Notes: a model not told the origin generated them from the sequence alone. 44,652 nt of DNA from Akkermansia muciniphila (GCA_945900455.1 CAMDJH010000015.1:1-44652), one strand, 5' to 3'. Shown: positions 34,786 through 43,893, counted from the first letter of the stretch. Numbers and translations: made by a program.

Positions 34786-35568
34786 ATGAAAACACTGCGT
34801 AATCAGGTTTCCGCTCGCAGCGGCTTAACCTTAATCGAACTCGTGGTCGTCCTCGCGGTGCTCGTCGCACTCGCCGGCCTTATCATTGGCAACTTCCCGG
34901 GAATCATTCGGAAGGCCAGCCGTTCCTCCAGCGCGACCTCGGTTCAGGACGTTTCCCGCGCTGTGCAGTATATGTACACCACCACTCTCAAGTACCCCAC
35001 GGGCTTTGATTCGCTGCTCGGTGTTGACGGAGCACTATTTGCCAAGCTTCCCAGTGGTCCGGCGGGACCCGTCGGTGGCCAACTGACGGTTGGCCCGCTT
35101 GCCGGGAATGACGCAAACGCTCTGCTGGCGATTGGGGTGACAACCACACTCTCACACGCCACAAACGCGAACAGCACCGACGTAACCTGGACGTCCACCG
35201 TGCCAGGACAAACCAATTTTAGCTTTTCTGGGGGCTCGGGTTCTGGCGTGTTCATCTCATCCACGAACGCCTTCGCCGTCTTTAAATCGGACACAAATAA
35301 TGCCGCGTCCAAAAAGTGGGTGATCTTCGGTGTCGGGGCCGGTTCCTCGATGGTGGGTCCGGGCGGCGCGATGCTCGAAGCCCCGGTTCACTACGGTGCG
35401 GACGCGTCCCAGAATCCGAAGGACTTCTATCAGCGGTATGCGGTCTGCTTCGAACTCGATTCCACCGGCTCCACGACCATTGCCCGTTACATCGGCGCCG
35501 CGGCAATCGAAGGGGACGGCCTGACGGCGACCGATACGAACGTCAAGGAATACTGGAAGACCAACTAA
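34786..35568 (+). CDS. Type II secretion pseudopilin 1
   Basis: The 260-residue prepilin-type protein starts at ATG 34786; an upstream in-frame ATG at 34753 is less likely. The leader MKTLRNQVSARSG precedes the cleavage site G/LTLIELVVVLAVLVALAGL with Glu at +5. The rest is Ser/Thr/Gly-rich beta structure with a central SFSGGSGSGVFISS segment and a C-terminal helix-strand region (YQRYAVCFELDSTGSTTIARY). It is the first gene of the operon that continues with other pseudopilins and assembly proteins, but a terminator-like hairpin and a repeat element follow it, so this pseudopilin may be made in excess of the rest. GspG/H-type assignment is not certain. Confidence 0.85.
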   Translation: MKTLRNQVSARSGLTLIELVVVLAVLVALAGLIIGNFPGIIRKASRSSSATSVQDVSRAVQYMYTTTLKYPTGFDSLLGVDGALFAKLPSGPAGPVGGQLTVGPLAGNDANALLAIGVTTTLSHATNANSTDVTWTSTVPGQTNFSFSGGSGSGVFISSTNAFAVFKSDTNNAASKKWVIFGVGAGSSMVGPGGAMLEAPVHYGADASQNPKDFYQRYAVCFELDSTGSTTIARYIGAAAIEGDGLTATDTNVKEYWKTN

Positions 35569-35585
35569 ACAACCGTTCAACCTTG

Positions 35586-35619
35586 AAGCCCGCTCCGGCT
35601 TTATACGGGGCGGGCTTTT
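35586..35619 (+). terminator. Terminator-like hairpin after pseudopilin 1
   Basis: AAGCCCGC (35586-35593) pairs with GCGGGCTT (35610-35617), extended inside by further GC pairs, and is followed by TTTT. It starts 18 nt after the stop codon. It would reduce transcription into pseudopilin 2 and the rest of the operon. Confidence 0.75.
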
Positions 35620-35675
35620 GCAGGTTTCAATGGCTTTCCCCGATATCTACGCAGTTTTCGGCTGATTGAGATGAT

Positions 35676-36036
35676 CGCCCACCCTCACCCCGGCCCTCTC
35701 CCCCAGGAGAGGGAGAAGCGTTTGACGCTTGGTGGCGAGGCGTGCGCAGGGACGGATCGAGCAAGTTTTCCGAAGAACGATACCCACTCGCCAACAGCGA
35801 CCCCGACGAACCAGTTCCCCACCGACGTCGCCATGCTGCACCCTCTCCTCGGGGGAGAGGGCTGGGGTGAGGGCGAGCGTGACCTCTATTTCCGGCCCGA
35901 GCCCCAATCTGCATTCTCCCTTTCCCGCGATTTTACCCCGTCGGCGAACCACACTGAGACCAACGCCCGCCCTCACCCCGGCCCTCTCCCCCAGGAGAGG
36001 GAGAATCGTTTGCCGCTCCGTGGCGAGGCGTGCGCA
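35676..36036. repeat. Composite repeat element: 73-nt direct repeats flanking an inverted copy
   Basis: Two near-identical 73-nt copies lie at 35676-35748 and 35964-36036; each starts CGCCC(A/G)CCCTCACCCCGG, contains the CTCTCCC...GGGAGAG hairpin, and ends GGCGAGGCGTGCGCA. Between them, at 35841-35875, is a shorter inverted copy (CCCTCTCC-TCGG-GGGAGAGGG, then CTGGGGTGAGGGCG). The core belongs to the very widespread CCCTCACCCCGGCCCTCTCC class of bacterial intergenic repeats. There is no ORF or transposase. The element fills the gap between pseudopilins 1 and 2 and ends only 26 nt before the ATG at 36063. Confidence 0.85.
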
Positions 36037-36062
36037 CTGGGTGAGCAACGGTTTTCCTACCA

Positions 36063-36851
36063 ATGAACATCCTCCCCCCAAATCCATCTCGACGGGCGTT
36101 AACCCTGCTGGAACTGGCGGTCGTCTGCGCCATTCTCGTCTCCCTCTCGGGCATGGTTTTGTTCAGTCTGACCCCCGACCGGATCCGTTTCGCCCGAGCG
36201 GGTCAAAACAAGACCGCCCCTCAGATTGCCACGGAGGCGACGATGATGGGAATCCGTGAAGCGGTAATGGGAGGTCCGGCGGGTCCCGGTTTCTGGGATG
36301 ATGTGGGGCATTTGGGCGTCCTGTGGCCATCGGTTGATCTTTACCGGCTTTTCCAGCCGTTGACATCGGATCCATCGCTCATTATCGGCACCTCTAGCCC
36401 CCTTTTCGGAAACTACCAGGCAGTCCTTAAGTACAACCCGTTGACCGGTGTTGGGTGGCGTGGACCCTATATGCAGGTGCCCACGGCAACGTATACAGTG
36501 GACGCCGCCCGTGGTTTTACGACCACCTATCGGCGGGTCGCGGTACAATGCCCCTACTTCTCCGATGCCTGGGGAAACCCCATCGTTCTCCAATTTCCAG
36601 ACAAATATACCACGAACGGCATCACGTTCGATTTTACCAATCCGGCCCACAATCTTTATTATATTGAGAACTGCCGAATGGTTTCAGCGGGACCGAATGG
36701 CATTTTGAATTCTGAACTCAATCTGCGATCTCTTCCGAACGGAATGCCCGGCTACGACTATCTCTCCAGTGGTACAAATTCTCTGACATTAGACGATGAT
36801 ATCATGATGTTTTTCATGAAGTACCCAGGATTCGGGCCCAATTCTCCATGA
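36063..36851 (+). CDS. Type II secretion pseudopilin 2
   Basis: The 262-residue prepilin-type protein has the leader MNILPPNPSRRA and the core LTLLELAVVCAILVSLSGMV; the residue before the cleavage point is Ala instead of Gly and Glu is at +5. Downstream, GWRGPYMQVP and DAWGNPIVLQFPD are the Gly-Pro-Tyr and Asp-x-Trp-Gly-x-P motifs of GspG-like major pseudopilins (the calcium-loop region). The start lies 26 nt after the composite repeat, with no Shine-Dalgarno. The gene overlaps the next start by 4 nt (ATGA). Confidence 0.88.
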   Translation: MNILPPNPSRRALTLLELAVVCAILVSLSGMVLFSLTPDRIRFARAGQNKTAPQIATEATMMGIREAVMGGPAGPGFWDDVGHLGVLWPSVDLYRLFQPLTSDPSLIIGTSSPLFGNYQAVLKYNPLTGVGWRGPYMQVPTATYTVDAARGFTTTYRRVAVQCPYFSDAWGNPIVLQFPDKYTTNGITFDFTNPAHNLYYIENCRMVSAGPNGILNSELNLRSLPNGMPGYDYLSSGTNSLTLDDDIMMFFMKYPGFGPNSP

Positions 36852-37921
36852 ATTCCCGCACTGTTTCCCGATGTCTCCGGCACGGGGCCTTGCGTGCATT
36901 TACTTTACTGGAGTTGCTCGTGGTCATCGCGATTCTGGCGATGACCGCCACCGTCGCCTTTCGGGCCACCTCAAATCTGGCGGATCAAGCCCGTTTGGAA
37001 AAGACGCAGCAGACCGTGGAGCAGGTCCGACAGGCCATCGTCGGTAAGTCGGGCGGAATCCAATCGGATGGAACACCCTTGGTCAGCGGATTTGTGGCGG
37101 ACGTTGGACGATTGCCATTGCCGGTGTTGGCAACAATCGGCACCAATAGCTACCTTACGCTGAACGAACTGACGCTCCAAAGCCCGTATGTGCCCACCTA
37201 CGGACTCTACCAGGCGGTGAGCCCTAATATCACGAATGATGCCAATGTCGACGCCACCGTATTCGTGCCCTGCGGATGGCGTGGGCCCTATATCCAGCTC
37301 GGTTCTGGATTACCCTCCATTTACGATGGCTGGGGAAAGGTAATCGCCAACCCGAATCCGCTGCTGGCGTATACTCCAAACTTGTATAGCTTTCTTGGCG
37401 GGGGCGCACAAAACACAAATTACCCGACCGGATATGCCCCCATTCAGTCGATAACAAATTTAGTCGCAGGGATTGTAGTTGAAGGACCGATTTACCGGGA
37501 AAACCCGCTCGCGGGGACCTTGGACAAGGATCGAGTGCAATTGCTCATTGGCACCAACGACATAACGTCACAGTTGCAGGTCACAGGAAATGTGAAGACA
37601 ACCAATAATGTAAACAATTTATTCAGTGTGACTCTTGCGACTAATGTGGGAACAATTTACGTCCGGGTTTACGGTCCGAATCCGGCCGCCACCACGGGTT
37701 CGATTCCTCCAATTATTGCCTATTCGCAGTCACAAATTTATACGGTCGGCACGCCAAACACTTTTTCATTTACCTTTCCAAACCTGCCTCCGGGGCCCAA
37801 AGTCATCCGAGTTACGTATGTGCATAATAATCCGCCCATTGTAACCAACACGAGCCCAGCGGCCATTTACACGCTTGTGCCAGGAATCAACACCGTCAAG
37901 TTTGACGCCCGGGGCAGTTAG
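36848..37921 (+). CDS. Type II secretion pseudopilin 3
   Basis: The 357-residue prepilin-type protein has an unusually long basic leader (MNSRTVSRCLRHGALRA) before [20 protein letters not shown]; Ala is again at -1 and Glu at +5. Conserved helix DQARLEKTQQTVEQVRQAIVG and CGWRGPYIQLG, DGWGKVIANPN mark a GspG-type relative of pseudopilin 2. A C-terminal extension from about residue 225 (FSVTLATNVGTIYVRVYGPN...) looks like an added beta-sandwich with an Ig or carboxypeptidase-regulatory flavour. It overlaps pseudopilin 2 by 4 nt, so translation is probably coupled. It is long for a pseudopilin. Confidence 0.85.
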   Translation: MNSRTVSRCLRHGALRAFTLLELLVVIAILAMTATVAFRATSNLADQARLEKTQQTVEQVRQAIVGKSGGIQSDGTPLVSGFVADVGRLPLPVLATIGTNSYLTLNELTLQSPYVPTYGLYQAVSPNITNDANVDATVFVPCGWRGPYIQLGSGLPSIYDGWGKVIANPNPLLAYTPNLYSFLGGGAQNTNYPTGYAPIQSITNLVAGIVVEGPIYRENPLAGTLDKDRVQLLIGTNDITSQLQVTGNVKTTNNVNNLFSVTLATNVGTIYVRVYGPNPAATTGSIPPIIAYSQSQIYTVGTPNTFSFTFPNLPPGPKVIRVTYVHNNPPIVTNTSPAAIYTLVPGINTVKFDARGS

Positions 37922-37954
37922 AGTGCGGCACGCGCACCCCGCTGCTCCCTGTCC

Positions 37955-39331
37955 ATGACTCTTCTTTTCTTCACGTCCACCCGGATTATTCGGGCAGATT
38001 TCCCGAGTAAGGGTTCGAATGATATCCAGCAAGTCTGGAAGGGGCCGGCAGCTTCGGGGGCAACCGTTCCGGCCCTCGCCGAGGCGGCCTATGCGCTCGG
38101 GCCTGCAAACCGCGCCAAAGTCTGGGTACTCAATTCGCTGGCTTGGACTCAGATGGTGACCGTTCCGGCCACCAAGGTCGGCGGGCTGGAGGGACAGGAG
38201 CTGGGCAATGCGCTCAGTTTCGAGGCCGAGGGCATGTCTGGCATCAGCCCGTTTGATTCCATCCTTGGAGCCGTCGCCACGACAGCGGTCGCGGGCGACA
38301 AGTCGTTTTGGGTCACGCAGCTATCCGCGAGTGAGCTCGGGCTGATTGAAGAAAGCCTAGCAGCCAAAGGAGCCAAGCTTTTGGGAATTGTACACCCGGG
38401 CGGCTTGGTCCGTCCCTGGAGTTCCTCCGGTTTGACACCGGCTCCTCAGCGCGTCGAGCTGTGGCAGGATGTGGTCCTCGCGGTCGACATGCCACCGGGG
38501 GGTGCACCCCAAGTGAACGCTTTGTCCGCTTCACCCGCGCGCGGGGACTGGCGTCTCGAGGCGGAACAGTGGTTCACGTCGCGGAATTCGAAGGGGGATC
38601 GATCCATCCTATCGCTGGAGACGGTGGAACCTGCTGGCGGCGAATCCCACGAGGAGATTTATGCCCTCGACGATGATGCCACGCTGCGGGCGTGGTTGAC
38701 GGCCTGGGCGATTGAGCTTTCCACGCGGTCTCCCCGGGTGCCGTTGGTCAAACCGCTGCCGAAGCCGATGTCCGATTCGACCCGATACGCAATCGGCCTT
38801 GGTTTGACACTGCTGGCCGCGATGATTTGTGCGGGGCATTGGTTCTGGCTGCAAAACCGCCAAAAAACCCTGCAAACGGAACTTGTTAAGGCGGAATTGC
38901 CGGAGAAGCGTCTGCAAGCCGCGAAAGCAAAAGGGGACTCTTTGCAGGCCCAGTTGTCCCAGCTCAAACAACAGGCTGTATCCCTCCGGATGTTGCGTAA
39001 CGACTGGAAGGAATCGATCAAAATCGAGCGACGCCGCCATGCAGGCCTGCTGCAGGTGCTGGTCAGTTCCGTTCCGAGCGAGTTGACGCTGTCGTCGGTA
39101 GACGAGCAATCAGGGGTCCTGAAGATCAGTGGCCTTTCGATTGTTCCGCATCTGGAGGCGTTCGCGACCAATCTGGCGGCGGGCACCGAGCCCCTGCGAT
39201 GGAGGTACGATCCTCCTCGGAGGCGAGCACTAAACTTTGCGGAAGACGGCGGCCCCTGGTTGCTCGACTGGACGCTTTCGCCCATCACGAATGTGGTGGA
39301 AATTCCGACGACTCCCACCGCGGCGAAATAA
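37955..39331 (+). CDS. GspL/PilM-PilN-like assembly protein
   Basis: The 458-residue protein combines a cytoplasmic part (1-270) with one transmembrane helix (about 283-300, IGLGLTLLAAMICAGHWFWL) and a periplasmic coiled coil plus a ferredoxin-like end (310-458). The cytoplasmic part has a PilM/GspL-like middle (GQELGNALSFEAEGMSGISP, AKLLGIVHPGGLVRPW), although actin-type phosphate loops are not obvious. The periplasmic part (LLQVLVSSVPSELTLSSVD) is typical of PilN/GspL. This is the GspL arrangement, or a PilM-PilN fusion. It couples the cytoplasmic ATPase to the inner-membrane platform and is followed by a GspM/PilO-like gene. Confidence 0.75.
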   Translation: MTLLFFTSTRIIRADFPSKGSNDIQQVWKGPAASGATVPALAEAAYALGPANRAKVWVLNSLAWTQMVTVPATKVGGLEGQELGNALSFEAEGMSGISPFDSILGAVATTAVAGDKSFWVTQLSASELGLIEESLAAKGAKLLGIVHPGGLVRPWSSSGLTPAPQRVELWQDVVLAVDMPPGGAPQVNALSASPARGDWRLEAEQWFTSRNSKGDRSILSLETVEPAGGESHEEIYALDDDATLRAWLTAWAIELSTRSPRVPLVKPLPKPMSDSTRYAIGLGLTLLAAMICAGHWFWLQNRQKTLQTELVKAELPEKRLQAAKAKGDSLQAQLSQLKQQAVSLRMLRNDWKESIKIERRRHAGLLQVLVSSVPSELTLSSVDEQSGVLKISGLSIVPHLEAFATNLAAGTEPLRWRYDPPRRRALNFAEDGGPWLLDWTLSPITNVVEIPTTPTAAK

Positions 39332-39350
39332 CCCCGAGGATTCTCATCTT

Positions 39351-39953
39351 GTGAAACTAACCTCGCGCGATGTCCGCCTCTTGATGTTTCTGCCAGCAAT
39401 TTTGCTGCTGATCTTCTATTTCTGGAGTTTCACCGCCAAGCCGATGTTGCAATTGCGGGGGCTCGTCGCGCGGATCAACTCGGCTCGCGCCAAGACTCCG
39501 AGCGATAAGGACATCGCGAATCAGGAAAACCGAGTGGTACAGCTCTACAGCCAGGTCAAGACCGCCCAACAGGAGACGGAACCCCTTCGTGCGGAGGTCG
39601 AACAACTCATGGCACCCTGGATCAACCCAGCCCGGCGCGGAGCCGCGAGTGAAGTGATCGCCGAACTCTGGGGTCGGCACAGCCTGCTGCTGCAAGAACA
39701 GTCGCCGTTGCTGAATGCGGAAGGAAGGCTTTCCCCCACCCTTGCACGCCTTGTGCAGCATGCGCGAACGGCGGCCCTCAGCCAGCACGGGCCGGGGCTT
39801 TGGGAAATCAAATTGACGGGCGGTTATCTGCAAATGCTGGGTGCGCTGCAGGAAATCGCCGCCTCCGATCTGCCGTCCGTGCCGGTCAGCCTCGAGATGG
39901 CCAACACCGCTCAACGGGAGCGGAAGAATTGGAAAATCGCACTCTGGCAATGA
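39351..39953 (+). CDS. GspM/PilO-like inner-membrane protein
   Basis: The 200-residue protein has its start at GTG 39351, with GAGGA about 10 nt upstream; the ATG at 39237 lies inside the previous gene and gives an unrelated N-terminus. One transmembrane helix lies at about 10-28 (LMFLPAILLLIFYFWSF), then a coiled coil (about 35-85) and a small alpha/beta domain (about 115-200, ARTAALSQHGPGLWEIKLTG, LGALQEIAASDLPSVPVSLE), the PilO/GspM topology. Sequence similarity is weak and the call rests mainly on topology and position between GspL-like and ATPase genes. It overlaps pilT by 4 nt (ATGA). Confidence 0.72.
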   Translation: MKLTSRDVRLLMFLPAILLLIFYFWSFTAKPMLQLRGLVARINSARAKTPSDKDIANQENRVVQLYSQVKTAQQETEPLRAEVEQLMAPWINPARRGAASEVIAELWGRHSLLLQEQSPLLNAEGRLSPTLARLVQHARTAALSQHGPGLWEIKLTGGYLQMLGALQEIAASDLPSVPVSLEMANTAQRERKNWKIALWQ

Positions 39954-41101
39954 CTCCCTCCGTCACCCTCGTCAACCGGCTTCCGGCCCTCCTCCACCTT
40001 TGTGTGGAAGGCCAGTCGTCGGACATGCACTTGGTGGTCGGCCAGCCGCCGTTGCTGAGGCAATTTGGTCAGTTGACGACCGCCCCGGATCAATCGCCGA
40101 TCACGGCGGAGGAAATGGAGGCTATTTGCGGGCAATTGCTCGATGGATTTGTACGCCCGCTACAGGACCGTGGCGACGCTGACGGAGCGATGACCTCCGC
40201 CGACGGATCGCGGTTTCGTTACAACGTCTATAAACGCGGTGGCCAACTCTGCGTGTCGCTCCGCAAACTCGAAGACCGTTTTCGCACACTCAAGGAACTG
40301 GGACTTCCCGACACCCTGTACTCGCTGTGCGATCTGCCCGACGGCTTGGTCATCGTCGCCGGCCCGACGGGCGCTGGAAAGAGCACGACCCTCGCCGCAC
40401 TGATCGACCGGATCAACCAGACGTTTCCGGGCCATATCATCACCATCGAGGACCCGGTTGAATACATTCATAAATCGGCGAAGAGCCTGGTGAATCAGCG
40501 TCAGGTGGGACGCGATTGCACGGATTTTAACGAAGCGCTGATCGCCTCGTTGCGGCAGGATCCGGACGTCATTCTCGTCGGGGAAATCCGCGAGATCGGC
40601 ACGATCCGCACCGCCATCACGGCGTCAGAAACAGGGCATCTGGTCTTTACCACGGTTCACGCCGGCGACTGCGTCGGCGTGATTGAACGTTTGGTTTCCG
40701 TTTTCCCGGCCGGCGAACAGGATGGCGTGCGCAAGCAGCTCTCGCTCGTGCTCCGGGCCGTCGTCGCCCAGCAATTAGTTCTTGCGGACGGCCCGGCGGC
40801 GGGAGCCGGCCGCACGGGTCGGCGTCGTCGAACGGTGATGAGCGAAGTGCTCGTCATTAACCCCGCGGTGGCCAACTTGATCGCGACGGGCAAGAGCTCG
40901 CAGATTTATTCTTCGATGGAGGTGGGCGGCATGCAGGGGATGCAGACCTTCGAGCAGGACATTGCACGGCTCGTCTCCGAGGGAATGATTTCCGAGAACA
41001 CCGCCTACACCTACGCCAAGAATCCACAGGTGCTGCGAGACCGCATGCATCGCAACAAAACCAACCCAGCCCTGCTCCGCAGGCCAATGGCTACTAAATG
41101 A
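39950..41101 (+). CDS. pilT: PilT-type ATPase
   Basis: The 383-residue hexameric ATPase of the secretion/pilus superfamily has PilT features: an N-terminal SSDMHLVVGQPPLLRQFGQL segment, Walker A GPTGAGKST (138-146), ITIEDPVEYIH (Asp box), Walker B ILVGEIREIGTIRTAI, LVFTTVHAGD (His box), and a C-terminal MSEVLVINPAVANLI...GMQTFEQDIARLV. PilT powers pilus retraction in type IV pili. Here it is placed directly before a GspE/PilB-type ATPase, with ATGA overlaps on both sides. That suggests a retractable pseudopilus, or a hybrid of type IV pilus and type II secretion. Confidence 0.93.
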   Translation: MTPSVTLVNRLPALLHLCVEGQSSDMHLVVGQPPLLRQFGQLTTAPDQSPITAEEMEAICGQLLDGFVRPLQDRGDADGAMTSADGSRFRYNVYKRGGQLCVSLRKLEDRFRTLKELGLPDTLYSLCDLPDGLVIVAGPTGAGKSTTLAALIDRINQTFPGHIITIEDPVEYIHKSAKSLVNQRQVGRDCTDFNEALIASLRQDPDVILVGEIREIGTIRTAITASETGHLVFTTVHAGDCVGVIERLVSVFPAGEQDGVRKQLSLVLRAVVAQQLVLADGPAAGAGRTGRRRRTVMSEVLVINPAVANLIATGKSSQIYSSMEVGGMQGMQTFEQDIARLVSEGMISENTAYTYAKNPQVLRDRMHRNKTNPALLRRPMATK

Positions 41102-42633
41102 ACACAATCCTCCAAAACGGCGCTTCAGCTCCCGCGCTCCTGAACATGGACGAGGTCAAGGTCGACCCGATGGTCGCCTTGCGGGTGCAGCCGAATCTTG
41201 CCAAGCGGCGCGAGATGCTCCCGTTCATCCTCTGGCAGGAAAAGGTGCATGTGGCCTGCGCCAACCCGCTGGACCTCGCGACCCTCGGGGCGTTTCAACG
41301 ACAATTCGAAAAACCACTGGTGGCCGTCGCCGCAGAGTCCCAGTCACTGCGGCGTGCCTTGCAACGAATCTACGGAAACTTGAATGGCGGCGGCAGCGTT
41401 CCCGTGCTCGGCAAACCAGTCACGGCCTCGGACCCGAACCGGAATGGGGCCCCGGTCCCGGGCGAGATGTATGATGCGTCGGCGTTGTCCGACGAAATCC
41501 TCTATTCAGCCATTCTACGTCAGGCGTCAGACATCCACCTCGATCCCGGCCCGGACCATCTCCGCCTCCGATTCCGAGTGGATGGCGCGCTGGAAGAGAT
41601 TCAAAAACTGCCGACCAGCGTGGCGTCGGCGCTCACCAACCGCTTCAAGGTGCTGTCCAACATGGACATTTCCGAAAAGCGAGCGCCCCAGGACGGCGGG
41701 CTTCGTCACACCTACGGAAGCGACAACCGAACGATTGACATTCGGGCTGCCACGTTGCCGACCAAATGGGGCGAACGAATGACCCTTCGGCTGCTGGGGT
41801 TGCAAACCGGAACCCTGACACTGGAACGGTTAGGCATGGGACCGGCTCATCTGGGAGAGTTTGAAAAGGCACTGGCGCAGCCCCACGGACTGATCCTGCT
41901 CACCGGCCCCACCGGCAGCGGAAAAAGCACGACGCTCTACGCGGGCATTCGGTGCCTGCTCGGGATGGAAGCTTTGAACATCATCACGCTGGAAGACCCG
42001 ATTGAATACGACATCGAGGGAGTTGCCCAGGTGATGGTGGATGGCGGGGACAAGACGACCTTTAACAAGGCATTGCGATCGGTGCTGCGCCACGATCCGG
42101 ATGTTGTGATGATCGGTGAGATCCGGGATGGAGAAACAGCGGACATCGCCGTGAAAGCCTCGCTCACCGGCCACTTGGTATTCAGTTCGCTCCATACAAA
42201 CTCAGCGCCGGGCGCCGTCACTCGCATGGCCGACATGGGCGTGGAGCGTTATTTGATTGCTTCGACCCTTCGGCTGTCGATCGCGCAACGCCTGGTACGC
42301 CGGTTGTGTTCGCACTGCCGAGTTGCGGACCGACTAACGGTCACCGAAGCGTTGTCCTTCAATCGGGCGGAACTGGCGGGTACACCCGCGTTTCGTGGCG
42401 GAGGCTGCCTCTATTGTGGCGGCAAAGGCTTCAGCGGACGCCTGGGAATTTTCGAGTTTCTGTCCTTGGACGAAACCTGGTCGAACACCATTGCCAGCGG
42501 TGCCCAGGAAGCCGACCTATTTAAGGAAATGAAAGTCCGCAATCTGCCCACACTTCTGGACGATGCCATGCTCAAAATCACCTCGGGCCAGAGTTCACCC
42601 GAACAGGTGCGGACCGCGGTGGCCGCTTGGTGA
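41098..42633 (+). CDS. gspE: GspE/PilB-type assembly ATPase
   Basis: The 511-residue extension ATPase has an N-terminal domain (about 1-95, PFILWQEKVHVACANPLDL) of MshEN/GspE-N type. Then come DIHLDPGPDHLRLRFRVDG, Walker A GPTGSGKST (270-278), ITLEDPIEYDIEG, Walker B VVMIGEIRDGETADIAVKA, and HLVFSSLHTNSA. A four-Cys zinc module follows, LCSHC and CLYCGGKGFSGR. The zinc module is characteristic of GspE/PilB and absent from PilT. It overlaps pilT by 4 nt and precedes gspF by 14 nt. Confidence 0.95.
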   Translation: MNTILQNGASAPALLNMDEVKVDPMVALRVQPNLAKRREMLPFILWQEKVHVACANPLDLATLGAFQRQFEKPLVAVAAESQSLRRALQRIYGNLNGGGSVPVLGKPVTASDPNRNGAPVPGEMYDASALSDEILYSAILRQASDIHLDPGPDHLRLRFRVDGALEEIQKLPTSVASALTNRFKVLSNMDISEKRAPQDGGLRHTYGSDNRTIDIRAATLPTKWGERMTLRLLGLQTGTLTLERLGMGPAHLGEFEKALAQPHGLILLTGPTGSGKSTTLYAGIRCLLGMEALNIITLEDPIEYDIEGVAQVMVDGGDKTTFNKALRSVLRHDPDVVMIGEIRDGETADIAVKASLTGHLVFSSLHTNSAPGAVTRMADMGVERYLIASTLRLSIAQRLVRRLCSHCRVADRLTVTEALSFNRAELAGTPAFRGGGCLYCGGKGFSGRLGIFEFLSLDETWSNTIASGAQEADLFKEMKVRNLPTLLDDAMLKITSGQSSPEQVRTAVAAW

Positions 42634-42647
42634 GGATTCTATAAGCC

Positions 42648-43874
42648 ATGCCCTCCTTCGCATTTACCGCCCGAGATCCGAAAGGTCGCACCCAGCGTGG
42701 AATTCAGCAGGCGGGGTCGGCGATTGATCTGGCCGCGCAGCTCCGGCAGCGAGGTTGGCTGGTGCTCAACGTGCAGGCGGCCGGTGACTCGGGTGAATCC
42801 GGCATTTTAGAGCTGATCGACCCCCGCAACTGGCTTCCCATCCGCTCCATTGATGTCGAGATGACACTCACTCAAATCGCGGTGATGTTGCGCTCGGGGC
42901 TCACTCTACTGGCCGCACTCAACACCGCGGGCGAGCATGCCGACCGCTACCGTCTCCGCAAGGTGCTCCGTAATGTGATGGAGCGCATCCAGGAGGGAAG
43001 TTCGTTTAGCGACGCGCTTGCTCAGCATCGATGCTTCAATCAATTAACGGTCCAGTTGGTAAAGGTCGGCGAGCAGACGGGCAATCTGGACGTTGTCATC
43101 GAACGGGCATCCGAAGGAATGGAGCGAAGCCGATTGCTCAAGTCGCAGGTAATCACCGCCCTTACCTACCCTGTGATCGTGCTCGTGGCCGCGCTGGGGG
43201 TCACCGGATTCATGATCGTGGGTGTCATTCCCAAGTTGCAGGTGTTCCTGAAAGTGATGGGCCACAAACTGCCGCCCTCGACTCAGCTCCTGCTCGATAT
43301 CTCGGCGTGGACGCAAGTGAACGGTTTGACGACTGTAACCGTCACGGCGGCGATTATCGGAGGCCTGATGGCGAGTTACTCGCTTCCACAGGGGCGATTG
43401 ATCATGGACCGAGCCATGCTCCGGATACCCCTGTTAGGGCGCATCTTTCGCGTGGCAGCGACGGCACTCTTTGCCCGCGGCATGTGCATCATGGTTCAAA
43501 GCGGCGTCACTGTCTTGGAAGCGCTTCGCACGCTGGCACGATTAGGCCGAAATCGTTATCTCACCACGGTGGTCGACAATGCCCGAACTCGCGTTTTTGC
43601 CGGAGGCGGCCTTTCCGAATCCCTCACCGAAACAAAGGATGCATTCATGCCGATGCTCGGGCGGATGACCGCCGTCGGCGAAGCGGCCGGAACCCTGGAC
43701 ATCGTGCTCGACGAGGTGGCGACCTTTCACGAGACACTCCTGGGCACTCTAATCCGCCAGCTCAGCTCCCTGGTTGAACCCGCGATCATCGTCTTCGTCG
43801 GCGGCATCGTTGGGTACGTCTATATCACTTTCTTCCTCGCTCTCTACGCGGCCGCCGGGCCCACTGGAAAATAG
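42648..43874 (+). CDS. gspF: GspF/PilC inner-membrane platform protein
   Basis: The 408-residue polytopic protein has two GspF domains. It starts PSFAFTARDPKGRTQRGIQQ, the typical N-terminal beta segment. First domain: FCLASS I-type helices, LAVMLRSGLTLLAALNTA, IQEGSSFSDALAQH, VGEQTGNLDVVIERASE. Transmembrane helices lie near 165-195, 225-250 and 375-400. Second domain: FARGMCIMVQSGVTVLEALRT, FMPMLGRMTAVGEAAGTLD. It is the core of the inner-membrane platform that connects the ATPase to the pseudopilus. Placement 14 nt after gspE is standard. Confidence 0.95.
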   Translation: MPSFAFTARDPKGRTQRGIQQAGSAIDLAAQLRQRGWLVLNVQAAGDSGESGILELIDPRNWLPIRSIDVEMTLTQIAVMLRSGLTLLAALNTAGEHADRYRLRKVLRNVMERIQEGSSFSDALAQHRCFNQLTVQLVKVGEQTGNLDVVIERASEGMERSRLLKSQVITALTYPVIVLVAALGVTGFMIVGVIPKLQVFLKVMGHKLPPSTQLLLDISAWTQVNGLTTVTVTAAIIGGLMASYSLPQGRLIMDRAMLRIPLLGRIFRVAATALFARGMCIMVQSGVTVLEALRTLARLGRNRYLTTVVDNARTRVFAGGGLSESLTETKDAFMPMLGRMTAVGEAAGTLDIVLDEVATFHETLLGTLIRQLSSLVEPAIIVFVGGIVGYVYITFFLALYAAAGPTGK

Positions 43875-43893
43875 TCCCTCCCCTCTCGTCACT

